Of a DNA stretch of 64,000 nt, positions 16,696 through 24,249 are shown piece by piece (position 1 is the stretch's first letter; each line of letters starts with the position of its first letter). The notes under the pieces are model-generated. The model searched no databases, was not told where the DNA came from, and saw only the letters and a list, made by a program, of their open reading frames with translations. Origin of the DNA: Bosea sp. (in: a-proteobacteria) (GTDB lineage Bacteria; Pseudomonadota; Alphaproteobacteria; Rhizobiales; Beijerinckiaceae); NCBI RefSeq assembly GCF_023953965.1, contig NZ_JAMLIX010000002.1, forward strand, positions 248,001 to 312,000, in the 5' to 3' direction. The position numbers and the translations under genes were made by a program.

Positions 16696-16724
16696 TTGAC
16701 ATCGTGGCGCTGATCGGGTAGAGA
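16696..16724 (+). promoter_or_regulatory. Candidate sigma-70 promoter of the GTA cluster
   Basis: TTGACA (16696-16701) is a perfect -35 element, followed after 17 bases by TAGAGA (16719-16724), a partial -10 match. Transcription would begin near 16731, about 80 bases before the first GTA gene and just ahead of a terminator hairpin. Prediction only. Confidence 0.4.
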
Positions 16725-16754
16725 TCGGGAACGCTCACGAAATCCGCCCGAACG

Positions 16755-16787
16755 AAGCCGCCGCGCTGCCTCAGCCGGCGGCTTTTT
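16755..16787 (+). terminator. Intrinsic terminator/attenuator in the GTA leader
   Basis: AAGCCGCCG (16755-16763) pairs perfectly with CGGCGGCTT (16776-16784), and the stem runs into TTTTT (16783-16787). It stands between the candidate promoter (16696-16724) and the terminase gene (16813). It would stop transcription from that promoter after about 57 bases, so it may be an attenuator or the end of a small RNA. Confidence 0.65.
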
Positions 16788-16812
16788 CGTGCCCGCAGCC
16801 GGAAGGGACGAC

Positions 16813-17163
16813 ATGGCCGAACAGCCCAAACGCAAGGCGGTCTCGCGCAAGGCGGTGGTGGGCCAGCTCTGGCGCGCCGCCAAGCGCCAGATCGACGCCC
16901 ATGAGGACCATCTCGGCGACCTGCCGAAGGGCTCGACCGTAAGCGAGGCCGACGCCAAGGCGCTGGCGACGCTCGCCCGCACGGTGCGCGAGCTGGTCGC
17001 GATCGACGAACCCCAGGCGGTGAAGAAGGACAAGCAGACGGATGATCTTTCCGCCGCCGACGGCCTGCGCCATGTCGCCGAGCTCCGCCGCGAGCTTGCC
17101 CGACGTCTTGAGGCTCTTGCCCGCCGCGAAATGGGCGAGGGTGATCCCGAGGATCCTGCCTGA
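16813..17163 (+). CDS. GTA small terminase-like protein (g1)
   Basis: A 116-residue basic protein (MAEQPKRKAVSRKAVVGQLWRAAKRQIDAHEDHL...) at the head of a gene transfer agent cluster, in the place of R. capsulatus GTA g1, the small terminase that starts DNA packaging. The N-terminal half looks like a short DNA-binding helix region, the C-terminal half is helical and charged. Ribosome site GGAAGGGA precedes ATG 16813. It overlaps the large terminase frame by over 100 bases. Assigned mainly by position. Confidence 0.7.
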   Translation: MAEQPKRKAVSRKAVVGQLWRAAKRQIDAHEDHLGDLPKGSTVSEADAKALATLARTVRELVAIDEPQAVKKDKQTDDLSAADGLRHVAELRRELARRLEALARREMGEGDPEDPA

Positions 17164-18418
17164 GCTCGAACCCGCGCTGGCCGAGGTGCTGCTGGAATGC
17201 TGGCCGCTCTGGTCGCGCGACGACCAGAAGCCGCCGGCTCCGCCAAAGCCGGTCTGGCTCGTCCTCGGCGGGCGCGGCGCCGGCAAGACCCGCACCGGCG
17301 CCGAATGGGTGAAGGGCATGGCGCTCGGCGTGGCGCCCTTCGCCGAAGCGCCGACCGAACGGATCGCGCTGGTCGGCGAGACGCAAAGTCAGGTCCGCGA
17401 CGTGATGATCGAGGGCGTCTCCGGGCTGCTCTCGATCCATACCCGCTGGGAGCGGCCGGACTGGCTGCCCTCGCTCAGGCAATTGCGCTGGCCGAACGGC
17501 GCGATCGCGCAGGTCTTCACGGCCGAGGACCCGGAAGGCTTGCGCGGCCCGCAATTCGGCGCCGCCTGGTCCGACGAGCTGGCGAAATGGCCGAACCTTC
17601 AGGAGTGCTGGGACATGCTGCAATTCGGGCTTCGCCTCGGCGACCATCCCCGCCAGGTCGTGACCACCACGCCGCGCCCCGTGCCGCTGGTGAAGCGCCT
17701 GCTGGTCGAGCCGCATGTCGCGGTGAGCCGGGCGCGGACGCAAGACAATCGCTACAACCTTGCCGCCGAATTCCTGCGCACCGTCACGCAGACCTATGGC
17801 GGGACGCGGCTCGGCCGCCAGGAGCTCGACGGCGAGATCGTCGAGGAGAGTCCCGACGCGCTCTGGACGCGGGCGATGATCGAGGCCACCCGCGAGCAGC
17901 GGCATCCGCCGCTGGCGCGGATCGTCGTCGCGGTCGATCCGCCGGCGACCTCCTCGCAGCGGGCCGACCGCTGCGGATTGATCGTCGCCGGCATCGACGG
18001 CGACGGCCTCGGCCACATGCTGGAGGATGCGACCCTTGCCGGCGCGCGGCCGCAGGAATGGGCGCAAAAGGCCGTCGCGCTCTATCGCCGCCACGAGGCG
18101 GATGCGCTCGTCGTCGAGGTCAACCAGGGCGGCGAGATGGTCGAGAGCATCATCCGCGAGGTCGATGCCGGCGTGCCGGTGGTCTCCGTGCGGGCGACGC
18201 GCGGCAAGTATCTCAGGGCCGAGCCGGTGGCGGCACTCTATGCGCAAGGCCGGGTCCGCCATGCCGGCACCTTCCCGGAATTGGAGGACGAGATGTGCGC
18301 CTTCGGCCCGAAAGGGCTCGAAACCGGCCGTTCGCCGGACCGGCTCGACGCGCTCGTCTGGGCGCTGACGCATCTGATGCTCGCGCCCAAGCCCCGGCCG
18401 CGGGTCAGGGGCATCTAG
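17042..18418 (+). CDS. GTA large terminase, ATPase/nuclease (g2)
   Basis: A protein of up to 458 residues that packages DNA into GTA particles. The ATPase half has Walker A GGRGAGKTRTGAEW near residues 76-89 and the GLRGPQFGAAWSDELAKW block; the nuclease half has acidic residues in VVAVDPPATS and ALVVEVNQGGEMV. The start at 17042 has AAGGA about ten bases upstream but makes a long overlap with g1; ATG 17072 is an alternative with no clear ribosome site. All motifs needed for function are present, so this is not a decayed remnant. Confidence 0.9.
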   Translation: MIFPPPTACAMSPSSAASLPDVLRLLPAAKWARVIPRILPELEPALAEVLLECWPLWSRDDQKPPAPPKPVWLVLGGRGAGKTRTGAEWVKGMALGVAPFAEAPTERIALVGETQSQVRDVMIEGVSGLLSIHTRWERPDWLPSLRQLRWPNGAIAQVFTAEDPEGLRGPQFGAAWSDELAKWPNLQECWDMLQFGLRLGDHPRQVVTTTPRPVPLVKRLLVEPHVAVSRARTQDNRYNLAAEFLRTVTQTYGGTRLGRQELDGEIVEESPDALWTRAMIEATREQRHPPLARIVVAVDPPATSSQRADRCGLIVAGIDGDGLGHMLEDATLAGARPQEWAQKAVALYRRHEADALVVEVNQGGEMVESIIREVDAGVPVVSVRATRGKYLRAEPVAALYAQGRVRHAGTFPELEDEMCAFGPKGLETGRSPDRLDALVWALTHLMLAPKPRPRVRGI

Positions 18419-18454
18419 CCTTCGCTTACTTCACGCTCCAACAGCGAGACATCC

Positions 18455-19636
18455 ATGTTCGATTTCCTTCGCAGCCTGCGCGGCCTTGCCGCGCCGGACC
18501 GGAAGCGCTCGCGTGTCGGGCCGCTGATCGCGCTCCACGGGGCCGGGCGCGCCGTCTGGACGCCGCGCGACTATGTCGCGCTCGCCCGCGAGGGCTATGA
18601 GCGCAACCCGGTCGTGCATCGCTGCGTCCGCCTGATCGCGGAGGCGGCCGCGCAGACGGCGCTCGTCGCCAAGGTCGGTGCCCGCGAGATGCCTGAGCAT
18701 CCGGTGCTCGCCCTGATCGAGCGGCCCAATCCGCGCCAGGGCGGCATCGCCTTCCGCGAGATGCTGGTCGGCCACCTGCTCGTCGCCGGCAACGCCTATG
18801 TCGAGGCGGTGAGCGCAGGCCACGAGCCGCGCGAGCTCTATGCGCTGAGGCCCGACCGGATGCGGGTCGTGCCCGGCCGCGATGGCTGGCCGGAGGCTTA
18901 CGACTACACTGTCGGCGGCGACACGGTGCGCTTCCGGCAGAACGAGGACGGCCTGCCGCCGATCCTGCACCTGACGCTGTTCCACCCCGTCGACGACCAT
19001 TACGGCCTTTCGCCCATCGAGGCGGCGGCGGTCTCGCTCGACATCCACAACGCCGCCGGCGGCTGGCACAAGGCCCTGCTCGACAACGCGGCGCGGCCGT
19101 CGGGTGCCCTGGTCTATGACGGGCCGGAAGGCGCGACGCTGACCGAGACGCAGTTCGAGCGGCTGAAGCAGGAGCTGGAGGATTCGTTCCAGGGCGCGCG
19201 CAATGCCGGCCGCCCGCTGCTGCTCGAAGGCGGGCTCGACTGGAAACCGCTCTCGCTGACGCCGGCGGAGCTGGATTTCGTCGCCGCCAAGGGCGTCGCG
19301 GCCCGCGAGATCGCGCTCGCCTTCGGCGTGCCGCCACTCCTGCTCGGCCTGCCCGGCGACAACACCCACGCCAATTTCGCCGAGGCGAACCGCGCGCTCT
19401 GGCGCCAGACGGTGATCCCGCTGGTGCGCCGCACGGCGCAGTCGCTGGCGCAATGGCTCGGCCCGGCCTTCGGCGACGAGCTCACGCTGGAGCCCGATCT
19501 CGACGCCATCGAGGCGCTGGCCGACGAGCGCGAATCGCTCTGGCGGCGGCTGGGCAGCGCGTCCTTCCTCGACGAGGACGAGAAGCGCGAGGCGGTCGGC
19601 TACGGCCGGCGTGCCCCCGGGAAGGAGACCTCATGA
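18455..19636 (+). CDS. GTA portal protein, HK97 family (g3)
   Basis: A 393-residue phage portal protein, forming the dodecameric ring at the capsid vertex through which DNA enters. HK97/lambda-type features are visible: VHRCVRLIAEAAAQ, GNAYVEAVSAG, LYALRPDRMRVVPG and FGVPPLLLGLPGDNTHANFAEA. It follows the terminase by 36 bases and overlaps the next gene by four (ATGA 19633-19636). Length is normal for GTA portals. Confidence 0.92.
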   Translation: MFDFLRSLRGLAAPDRKRSRVGPLIALHGAGRAVWTPRDYVALAREGYERNPVVHRCVRLIAEAAAQTALVAKVGAREMPEHPVLALIERPNPRQGGIAFREMLVGHLLVAGNAYVEAVSAGHEPRELYALRPDRMRVVPGRDGWPEAYDYTVGGDTVRFRQNEDGLPPILHLTLFHPVDDHYGLSPIEAAAVSLDIHNAAGGWHKALLDNAARPSGALVYDGPEGATLTETQFERLKQELEDSFQGARNAGRPLLLEGGLDWKPLSLTPAELDFVAAKGVAAREIALAFGVPPLLLGLPGDNTHANFAEANRALWRQTVIPLVRRTAQSLAQWLGPAFGDELTLEPDLDAIEALADERESLWRRLGSASFLDEDEKREAVGYGRRAPGKETS

Positions 19637-19833
19637 ACCTCATCGAACAGATCGTCGCCGCCTTCGTCGGGCGCGCCGATGTCGGCCATCTCGGCCTCTT
19701 GCTCTGGGCGGCGAGCGCCTCGGGGCTGGCCTGGCTCGTCCTGCGCGAGCTGACCGCCGCCAATCGCCGCTTCGACGACTTCGTCCGCGAGCTCAACCGC
19801 TTCAACGCACGTCACGAAGGGGATCCGTCATGA
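19633..19833 (+). CDS. Small single-span membrane protein in the GTA head module (g3.5-like)
   Basis: A 66-residue protein with one hydrophobic segment (LGLLLWAASASGLAWLVL, about residues 21-38) and a charged C-terminal helix (TAANRRFDDFVRELNRFNARHE). ATG 19633 overlaps the portal stop, and its own stop overlaps the next ATG, so it is translationally coupled. It takes the place of the small gene between portal and protease in known GTA clusters. Function unknown. Confidence 0.65.
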   Translation: MNLIEQIVAAFVGRADVGHLGLLLWAASASGLAWLVLRELTAANRRFDDFVRELNRFNARHEGDPS

Positions 19834-20021
19834 AAGGCCGAAACGGCGCCGCCGAGCCGGCGTCCAAATCTCCCGCCAGATCTTCGTCCAAGGTTCCCGC
19901 CAAGGTTCCCGCGAAGGCTCCCGCCAGGCCGCCCGTCGAGACCTTCGGCCGTTTCGTCCGCCAGCTCGCCAGGCTCGAATCCGAGCGGGTGAAGGGCGGC
20001 GAGGGGGAGGCGTCGCGATGA
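19830..20021 (+). CDS. Small basic Lys/Ala/Pro-repeat protein in the GTA head module
   Basis: A 63-residue protein whose first 38 residues are a basic, disordered tail with SK(V/A)PAK-type repeats (SKVPAKVPAKAPARP), followed by a short helix FGRFVRQLARLESERVKGGEGE. It overlaps both neighbours by four bases (ATGA), strong evidence that it is translated. The tail resembles H1-histone-like DNA-binding tails by composition only. No known family. Confidence 0.6.
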   Translation: MKGRNGAAEPASKSPARSSSKVPAKVPAKAPARPPVETFGRFVRQLARLESERVKGGEGEASR

Positions 20022-20527
20022 GGCGGCTCGACCCCGCCGGCGCCGCCTTCGAATCCAAGCTCCTGCCGCTCCATCCGGAGCGTATCGGGCGCGACGGCGT
20101 CTTCGAAGGCTATGCCAGCCTCTTCCGCGTGCCCGATCTCGGCCGGGACGTCGTCGAGCCCGGCGCCTTCCGCGACAGCCTGCTCAGGCGCGGGCCGGGC
20201 GGCGTGAAGATGCTCTGGCAGCACGACCCGGCCGAGCCGATCGGCCGCTGGTCGAGCCTCGTCGAGGACGGGCGCGGCCTTTACGTGCGCGGCCGGCTGT
20301 CGCTCTCCGTCGCCCGTGCGCGCGAGATCCACGCGCTGATGCTCGACGGCGCCATCGACGGGCTTTCCATCGGCTTTCGCCGGGAGAAGGCCCGCACAGA
20401 GCCTCGCACCGGCCTGCGCCGGCTCGAGCGCATCGACCTCTGGGAGGTGTCGGTCGTCACCTTCCCGATGCTGCCCCAGGCCCGGATCGCCGCCGTGAAG
20501 GCTGAGCGGCCCCGCGCTTTCACCTGA
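20018..20527 (+). CDS. GTA prohead protease, HK97 family (g4)
   Basis: A 169-residue capsid maturation protease (family U35/S78 type). Motifs DGVFEGYASLFRVPDLGRDVVEPGAF, the histidine in MLWQHDPAEPIGRW and the serine in IDGLSIGFR are present, followed by LWEVSVVTFPMLPQARI. It would trim the capsid protein and degrade scaffold parts during head assembly. It is coupled to the upstream small gene and lies 23 bases before the capsid gene. Confidence 0.92.
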   Translation: MRRLDPAGAAFESKLLPLHPERIGRDGVFEGYASLFRVPDLGRDVVEPGAFRDSLLRRGPGGVKMLWQHDPAEPIGRWSSLVEDGRGLYVRGRLSLSVARAREIHALMLDGAIDGLSIGFRREKARTEPRTGLRRLERIDLWEVSVVTFPMLPQARIAAVKAERPRAFT

Positions 20528-20550
20528 TTCGATCACCCCGAGGAGAGACC

Positions 20551-21795
20551 ATGAGCCATCTCAATACCGCGCCCGAGACCAAGGCAGCCGGCGCCGATCT
20601 CGCGCTGGCCTTCGAGGACCTGCGCTACACCCTCGAAAACTACCGCGTCACCAATGAGGAGCGCCTCGCTGACATCGAGGCGCGCCAGGGCGCCGACCCG
20701 CTGACCGAGGAGAAGCTTACCCGCATCGATGCCGCGCTCGACGACACCATGCGCCGGATCGACCGGCTGGCGCTGGAGCGCGCCCGCCCGCCGCTCGGCC
20801 GGGACGGGCCGCGCGACCCGCTGGCGGCGGAGCACAAGGCGGCCTTCGCGGCTTATGTCCGCAGCGGCGAGGCCGGCGGGCTGAAGCGGCTGGAGGCCAA
20901 GGCGCTTTCCGCCGGCTCCGGGCCGGATGGCGGCTATCTCGCGCCGGCGACCGTCGAGGGCGAGATCCTGCGCCGCCTGGCGGGCGTCTCGCCGATCCGC
21001 TCGCTCGCGACGGTGCGCACCATCTCGTCCGGCACCTACAAGAAGGCCTTCTCGACCACCGGCCCCGCCTCCGGCTGGGTCGCCGAGACGGGGGCGCGGA
21101 CGCAAGGTGCCGCGCCGACGCTGGCCGAGCTCTCCTTCCCGGCGATGGAGCTCTACGCCATGCCGGCGGCGACGCAGACGCTGCTCGACGACGCCATCGT
21201 CGACATCGACCAGTGGATCGCCGAGGAGGTCGAGAGCGCCTTCGCCGAGCAGGAGGGCAAGGCCTTCGTCAGCGGCGACGGCACCGACAAGCCCAAGGGC
21301 TTCCTCGCCTATCCGACGGTCGCCGACGGGAGCTGGAGCTGGGGCAATATCGGCGTGCTCAACACCGGCGTCGCCGGCGCCTTCCCGGCCTCCGACCCCT
21401 CCGACGTGCTCGTCGACCTGGTCTATGCGCTGAAGGCCGGCTACCGCCAGAACGCCTGCTTCGTCATGAACCGCAAGACGCAAAGCTCCGTCCGCAAGTT
21501 CAAGGACGCCAGCGGCCATTATCTCTGGCAGCCCCCGGCCTCGGCCGGCGCACCGGCGACACTGCTCGGCTTCCCGCTCGTCGAGGCGGAGGAGATGCCC
21601 AACATCGCCAACAACGCGATCTCGATCGCCTTCGGCGATTTCCGGCGCGGCTACCTCGTCGTCGACCGGGCGGGCGTGCGCATCCTGCGCGATCCCTATT
21701 CCGCCAAGCCCTATGTGCTGTTCTACACGACCAAGCGCGTCGGCGGCGGCGTCCAGGATTTCGCCGCGATCAAGGGGCTGAAATTCGCGGTCTGA
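20551..21795 (+). CDS. GTA major capsid protein, HK97 family (g5)
   Basis: A 414-residue HK97-fold capsid protein. The first ~100 residues are a helical, charged delta/scaffold domain (FEDLRYTLENYRVTNEERLADIEARQ) that the protease would remove; the shell domain begins around GGYLAPATVEGEILRRL and includes EQEGKAFVSGDGTDKPKGFL and FGDFRRGYLVVDRAGVRILRD. ATG 20551 follows GAGGAGAGA. It is the last gene of the head block before the oppositely oriented proteases. Confidence 0.93.
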   Translation: MSHLNTAPETKAAGADLALAFEDLRYTLENYRVTNEERLADIEARQGADPLTEEKLTRIDAALDDTMRRIDRLALERARPPLGRDGPRDPLAAEHKAAFAAYVRSGEAGGLKRLEAKALSAGSGPDGGYLAPATVEGEILRRLAGVSPIRSLATVRTISSGTYKKAFSTTGPASGWVAETGARTQGAAPTLAELSFPAMELYAMPAATQTLLDDAIVDIDQWIAEEVESAFAEQEGKAFVSGDGTDKPKGFLAYPTVADGSWSWGNIGVLNTGVAGAFPASDPSDVLVDLVYALKAGYRQNACFVMNRKTQSSVRKFKDASGHYLWQPPASAGAPATLLGFPLVEAEEMPNIANNAISIAFGDFRRGYLVVDRAGVRILRDPYSAKPYVLFYTTKRVGGGVQDFAAIKGLKFAV

Positions 21796-21802
21796 ACCGG
21801 AG

Positions 21803-21850
21803 TATCGGACCGAAAAATGGAATCCACTTTTCGGATCAATCCGATACGGG
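21803..21850. repeat. Intergenic palindromic repeat (ATCGGACCGA family) after the capsid gene
   Basis: GTATCGGA on the left pairs with TCCGATAC on the right, enclosing a second arm pair CCGAAAA/TTTTCGG around TGGAATCCA. The same ATCGGACCGA(A/G)AA module occurs twice more near 62170-62310, so it is a dispersed repeat. Here it separates the capsid gene from the protease insertion and may act as a terminator for converging transcripts. Confidence 0.6.
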
Positions 21851-21895
21851 GAAAAGCTGGATCGCCGCTTCGCGTCCGTCAGGGCGCATGGCGAT

Positions 21896-22732
21896 CTAGC
21901 GCGTGAACCACCAGGAAAAGGCGGCGGGTGGCTCCGCCGCCTGCGCCGCCGGCACCCCGTCGCGAAACGCGCGCAGCCGGGCGCTGGCCTCGGTGATCCA
22001 GCCGCGATGGTCGCCGATCGGCGTGATCGCGGTGAAGCCGCCGCAGATCCGGCGGGCCTGCGTCTTCAGCGGGCCGCTCGACCAGCTGACGATGCCGACG
22101 AGGTCGCGCGAGCGGGCCGGGCCCCTGAGCACCGGCCCGCCGGAATCGCCGCGGCAGGCGCCGGCGCCGGGCGTCTCGCCGCGGCCTTCGACGTCGACGG
22201 CGACCTTGACCGTGTTCTGCGTGGTGTAGTTGCCGGCATTGACGAGCTCGGTCTCGCGCAGGCGCCGGGCTGTGCCCTTGTTGTTCTCCAGCGACAGCCC
22301 GAAGCCCGCCATGGTGACGGTTTCGCCCTGCCAGAGGCCGCCGCCCAGCGTCAGCGGCTCGATGTCGCGCGGCAGCGGCTTCGCCAGGAGCAACAGGGCG
22401 AGGTCGGTGCCGGGCTGGGTGCGCGGCGTCGTGCCCGGCACGAAGCTCGGATGGGGCAGCACGGCGACGACCGCCTGGCGGCGCGCCCGGAAGCGGGTAT
22501 CGAGGCTGACGACGCTGATCGTGCCGCCGCCCATCAGGCAATGCGCCGCGGTCAGGACGATCTCGGGAGCGATCACCGCCCCCGAGCAGAGTTCGCCCCG
22601 GCTCGTCTCGACCCTGACGGTCGAGGCGCGGGCACCGGATGCATCGCGCGAATCGACGCCGCCGACCACGGCGAGCGCCGGCTGGGCGGCGATCAGGAAA
22701 CACGCAAGGGCGAATGACGAGCGAAGGATCAT
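21896..22732 (-). CDS. Secreted trypsin-like serine protease A inside the GTA cluster
   Basis: A 278-residue S1 (chymotrypsin-fold) protease. Signal peptide residues 1-21 end ALA, directly followed by VVGGVDS, the mature S1 N terminus. The triad is complete: His64 in LTAAHC, Asp in GTDLALLLL, Ser in GACRGDSGGPVL. Cysteines fit disulfide pairs. It is on the opposite strand to the GTA genes and lies 63 bases downstream of protease B, with which it shares architecture, so they look like a tandem duplication. Start ATG 22732; an in-frame TTG at 22744 is less likely. Substrate unknown. Confidence 0.88.
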   Translation of the reverse strand: MILRSSFALACFLIAAQPALAVVGGVDSRDASGARASTVRVETSRGELCSGAVIAPEIVLTAAHCLMGGGTISVVSLDTRFRARRQAVVAVLPHPSFVPGTTPRTQPGTDLALLLLAKPLPRDIEPLTLGGGLWQGETVTMAGFGLSLENNKGTARRLRETELVNAGNYTTQNTVKVAVDVEGRGETPGAGACRGDSGGPVLRGPARSRDLVGIVSWSSGPLKTQARRICGGFTAITPIGDHRGWITEASARLRAFRDGVPAAQAAEPPAAFSWWFTR

Positions 22733-22795
22733 GAAGCGAACCAATGGACCAGCCGATCAATCTATGTCGTGTCGCGCCACAGTCCAGCCCCTCCG

Positions 22796-23566
22796 TCAGC
22801 GGCCGCTGATCCAGCCGGCGCTTTCGCCCCATCGCGCCAGGGTCTTGTCGATCCAGCCGCGCTGCGGCGCGACCAGCACGCCCTGGCTCAAAAGCCCGCA
22901 CTGGCGCCCGGACGGCCCGGTCGACCAGCTCGTGACCGCGACGATGCCGGCCTCGCCGAAGATCGGCCCGCCGGAATCGCCCTGGCAGGCGCCGGCGCCC
23001 GGCTTCTTGCCGTCGCCCGCGCCGTCGGCGGCCCAGAGCAGGATGCGGCCCGGCCCATAGGGCTCGACGGTCGTCAACGCCGCCGAGCGATAGGTCCCGG
23101 TGCTGCGGGCCTCGCCTTCGCGGGCGACGCCGTAGCCGGCGAGCGTGATGCGGCTGCCGGCGCGTGGCAGCGGCCCGTCGACGAGGTCGGCGGCGCTGAA
23201 CCGGCCGGGCAGGGGCTCCGCCAGCCGGATCAGCGCGAGATCGACCGAGCGGCGCCGGCTGCGGATCGCACCGGCGTCGAACTCGGGATGCAGCGCGACC
23301 GCCGCCGGCGTGACGAGGACAGGCTCTCCCGCCTCCCGCCAGTGGACCCTGAGCTCCGCGCCTCCCGCCGCGCAATGGGCGGCGGTCAGGATCGCCCGCG
23401 CCGAGACGACGATGCCGGTGCAGACCCCGCCGCGGGCGTTGAGCACCATCAGCGTCGCTTCGGCGTCGGGTCCGCCCTCCTGCCCCGCCACCACGGCCTC
23501 GGCCGGATGGCTGCCCAGCAGGGCGCAGGCGAGGCCGATGGCGGCGATCCTTTTGGCGATGGGCAT
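22796..23566 (-). CDS. Secreted trypsin-like serine protease B inside the GTA cluster
   Basis: A 256-residue S1 protease with a strong ribosome site (GGAGGAGA) before ATG 23566. Signal peptide residues 1-24 end AEA, then VVAGQEGG starts the mature enzyme without a propeptide. Triad: His64 in LTAAHC, Asp in SVDLALIRL, Ser in GACQGDSGGPIF. His64 and Cys65 fall at the same positions as in protease A. It is the first gene of a two-gene minus-strand unit that sits between GTA capsid and connector genes. Extension upstream of 23566 is a shadow of the GTA g6 region. Confidence 0.9.
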   Translation of the reverse strand: MPIAKRIAAIGLACALLGSHPAEAVVAGQEGGPDAEATLMVLNARGGVCTGIVVSARAILTAAHCAAGGAELRVHWREAGEPVLVTPAAVALHPEFDAGAIRSRRRSVDLALIRLAEPLPGRFSAADLVDGPLPRAGSRITLAGYGVAREGEARSTGTYRSAALTTVEPYGPGRILLWAADGAGDGKKPGAGACQGDSGGPIFGEAGIVAVTSWSTGPSGRQCGLLSQGVLVAPQRGWIDKTLARWGESAGWISGR

Positions 23567-23678
23567 CGGGCGTCTCCTCCGAGAGGGCGCTGATAGCGCG
23601 CTCCGCCCCGCAGATGAACCCTCCCGGCTGCGATTTCGCGGCCGGACCCGTGCAATCGACCTTTCGAACGGAGCGATC
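23567..23678. promoter_or_regulatory. Divergent spacer between protease B and GTA g6
   Basis: This 112-base gap must hold the protease promoter and, if the tail genes are not read through from the head block, a promoter for g6-g15. A short hairpin, GCGCT-GAT-AGCGC, is at 23587-23599. I could not identify convincing -35/-10 elements in either direction. Confidence 0.3.
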
Positions 23679-24248
23679 ATGACGCCGCTTGCCCTGGCAC
23701 CGCCGGCGATGGAGCCGGTGACGCTCGCCGAGACCCGCCAGTTCCTGCGCCTCGACCAGACCGACGAGGACGCCCTGCTGACGACCCTGATCACCGCCTC
23801 CCGGCTGATGATCGAGGCGCAGGCCGGCCGCTGCCTGATCGAGCAGCCCTGGCGCATCGTGCTCGACCGCTGGCCGGCGGCCGGCGAGATCCGCCTGCCG
23901 CTCTCACCGCTGATGCGGATCGAGGAGGCGCGCGTCTACGACGTGCTCGGCGAGGCGCAAGCCGTCGCACCTGCTTCGCTCACCCTGGAGATGGCAGCCG
24001 ACCCGCCGCTGATCCGCGTGACGGGGGAGCTGCCCGAGATCGGCCGCAGCCATGGCGCGATCGAGATCGACATCGTAGCCGGCTATGGCGCGACGGCTGC
24101 CGCCGTGCCGGCGCCGCTCAGGCAGGCGGTGTTGCGGCTTGCCGCCCGTTGGTTCGAGCAGCGCGGCGATGTCGCCGGGCGCGACGGGCAGGCCCTGCCG
24201 GCCGCAATTGCGGCGCTCATCGCGCCTTTCCGCCGCGGGAGGCTCTGA
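23679..24248 (+). CDS. GTA head-tail connector/adaptor (g6), phiE125 gp8 family
   Basis: A 189-residue protein. The N-terminal PVTLAETRQFLRLDQTDEDALLTTLITASRLMIEAQAGR is typical of the head-tail connector family, and the C-terminal helix PLRQAVLRLAARWFEQRGD also matches. It would bind beneath the portal as the first adaptor ring. It opens the tail half of the cluster, just after the protease insertion. The ATG at 23679 follows ACGGAGCG. Confidence 0.85.
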   Translation: MTPLALAPPAMEPVTLAETRQFLRLDQTDEDALLTTLITASRLMIEAQAGRCLIEQPWRIVLDRWPAAGEIRLPLSPLMRIEEARVYDVLGEAQAVAPASLTLEMAADPPLIRVTGELPEIGRSHGAIEIDIVAGYGATAAAVPAPLRQAVLRLAARWFEQRGDVAGRDGQALPAAIAALIAPFRRGRL

Positions 24249-24249
24249 G

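Noticed and set aside
21896..23566. The inserted proteases as a recent mobile-element cargo
   Set aside because: No transposase, inverted terminal repeats or target duplication was found, and base composition looks like that of the neighbours.
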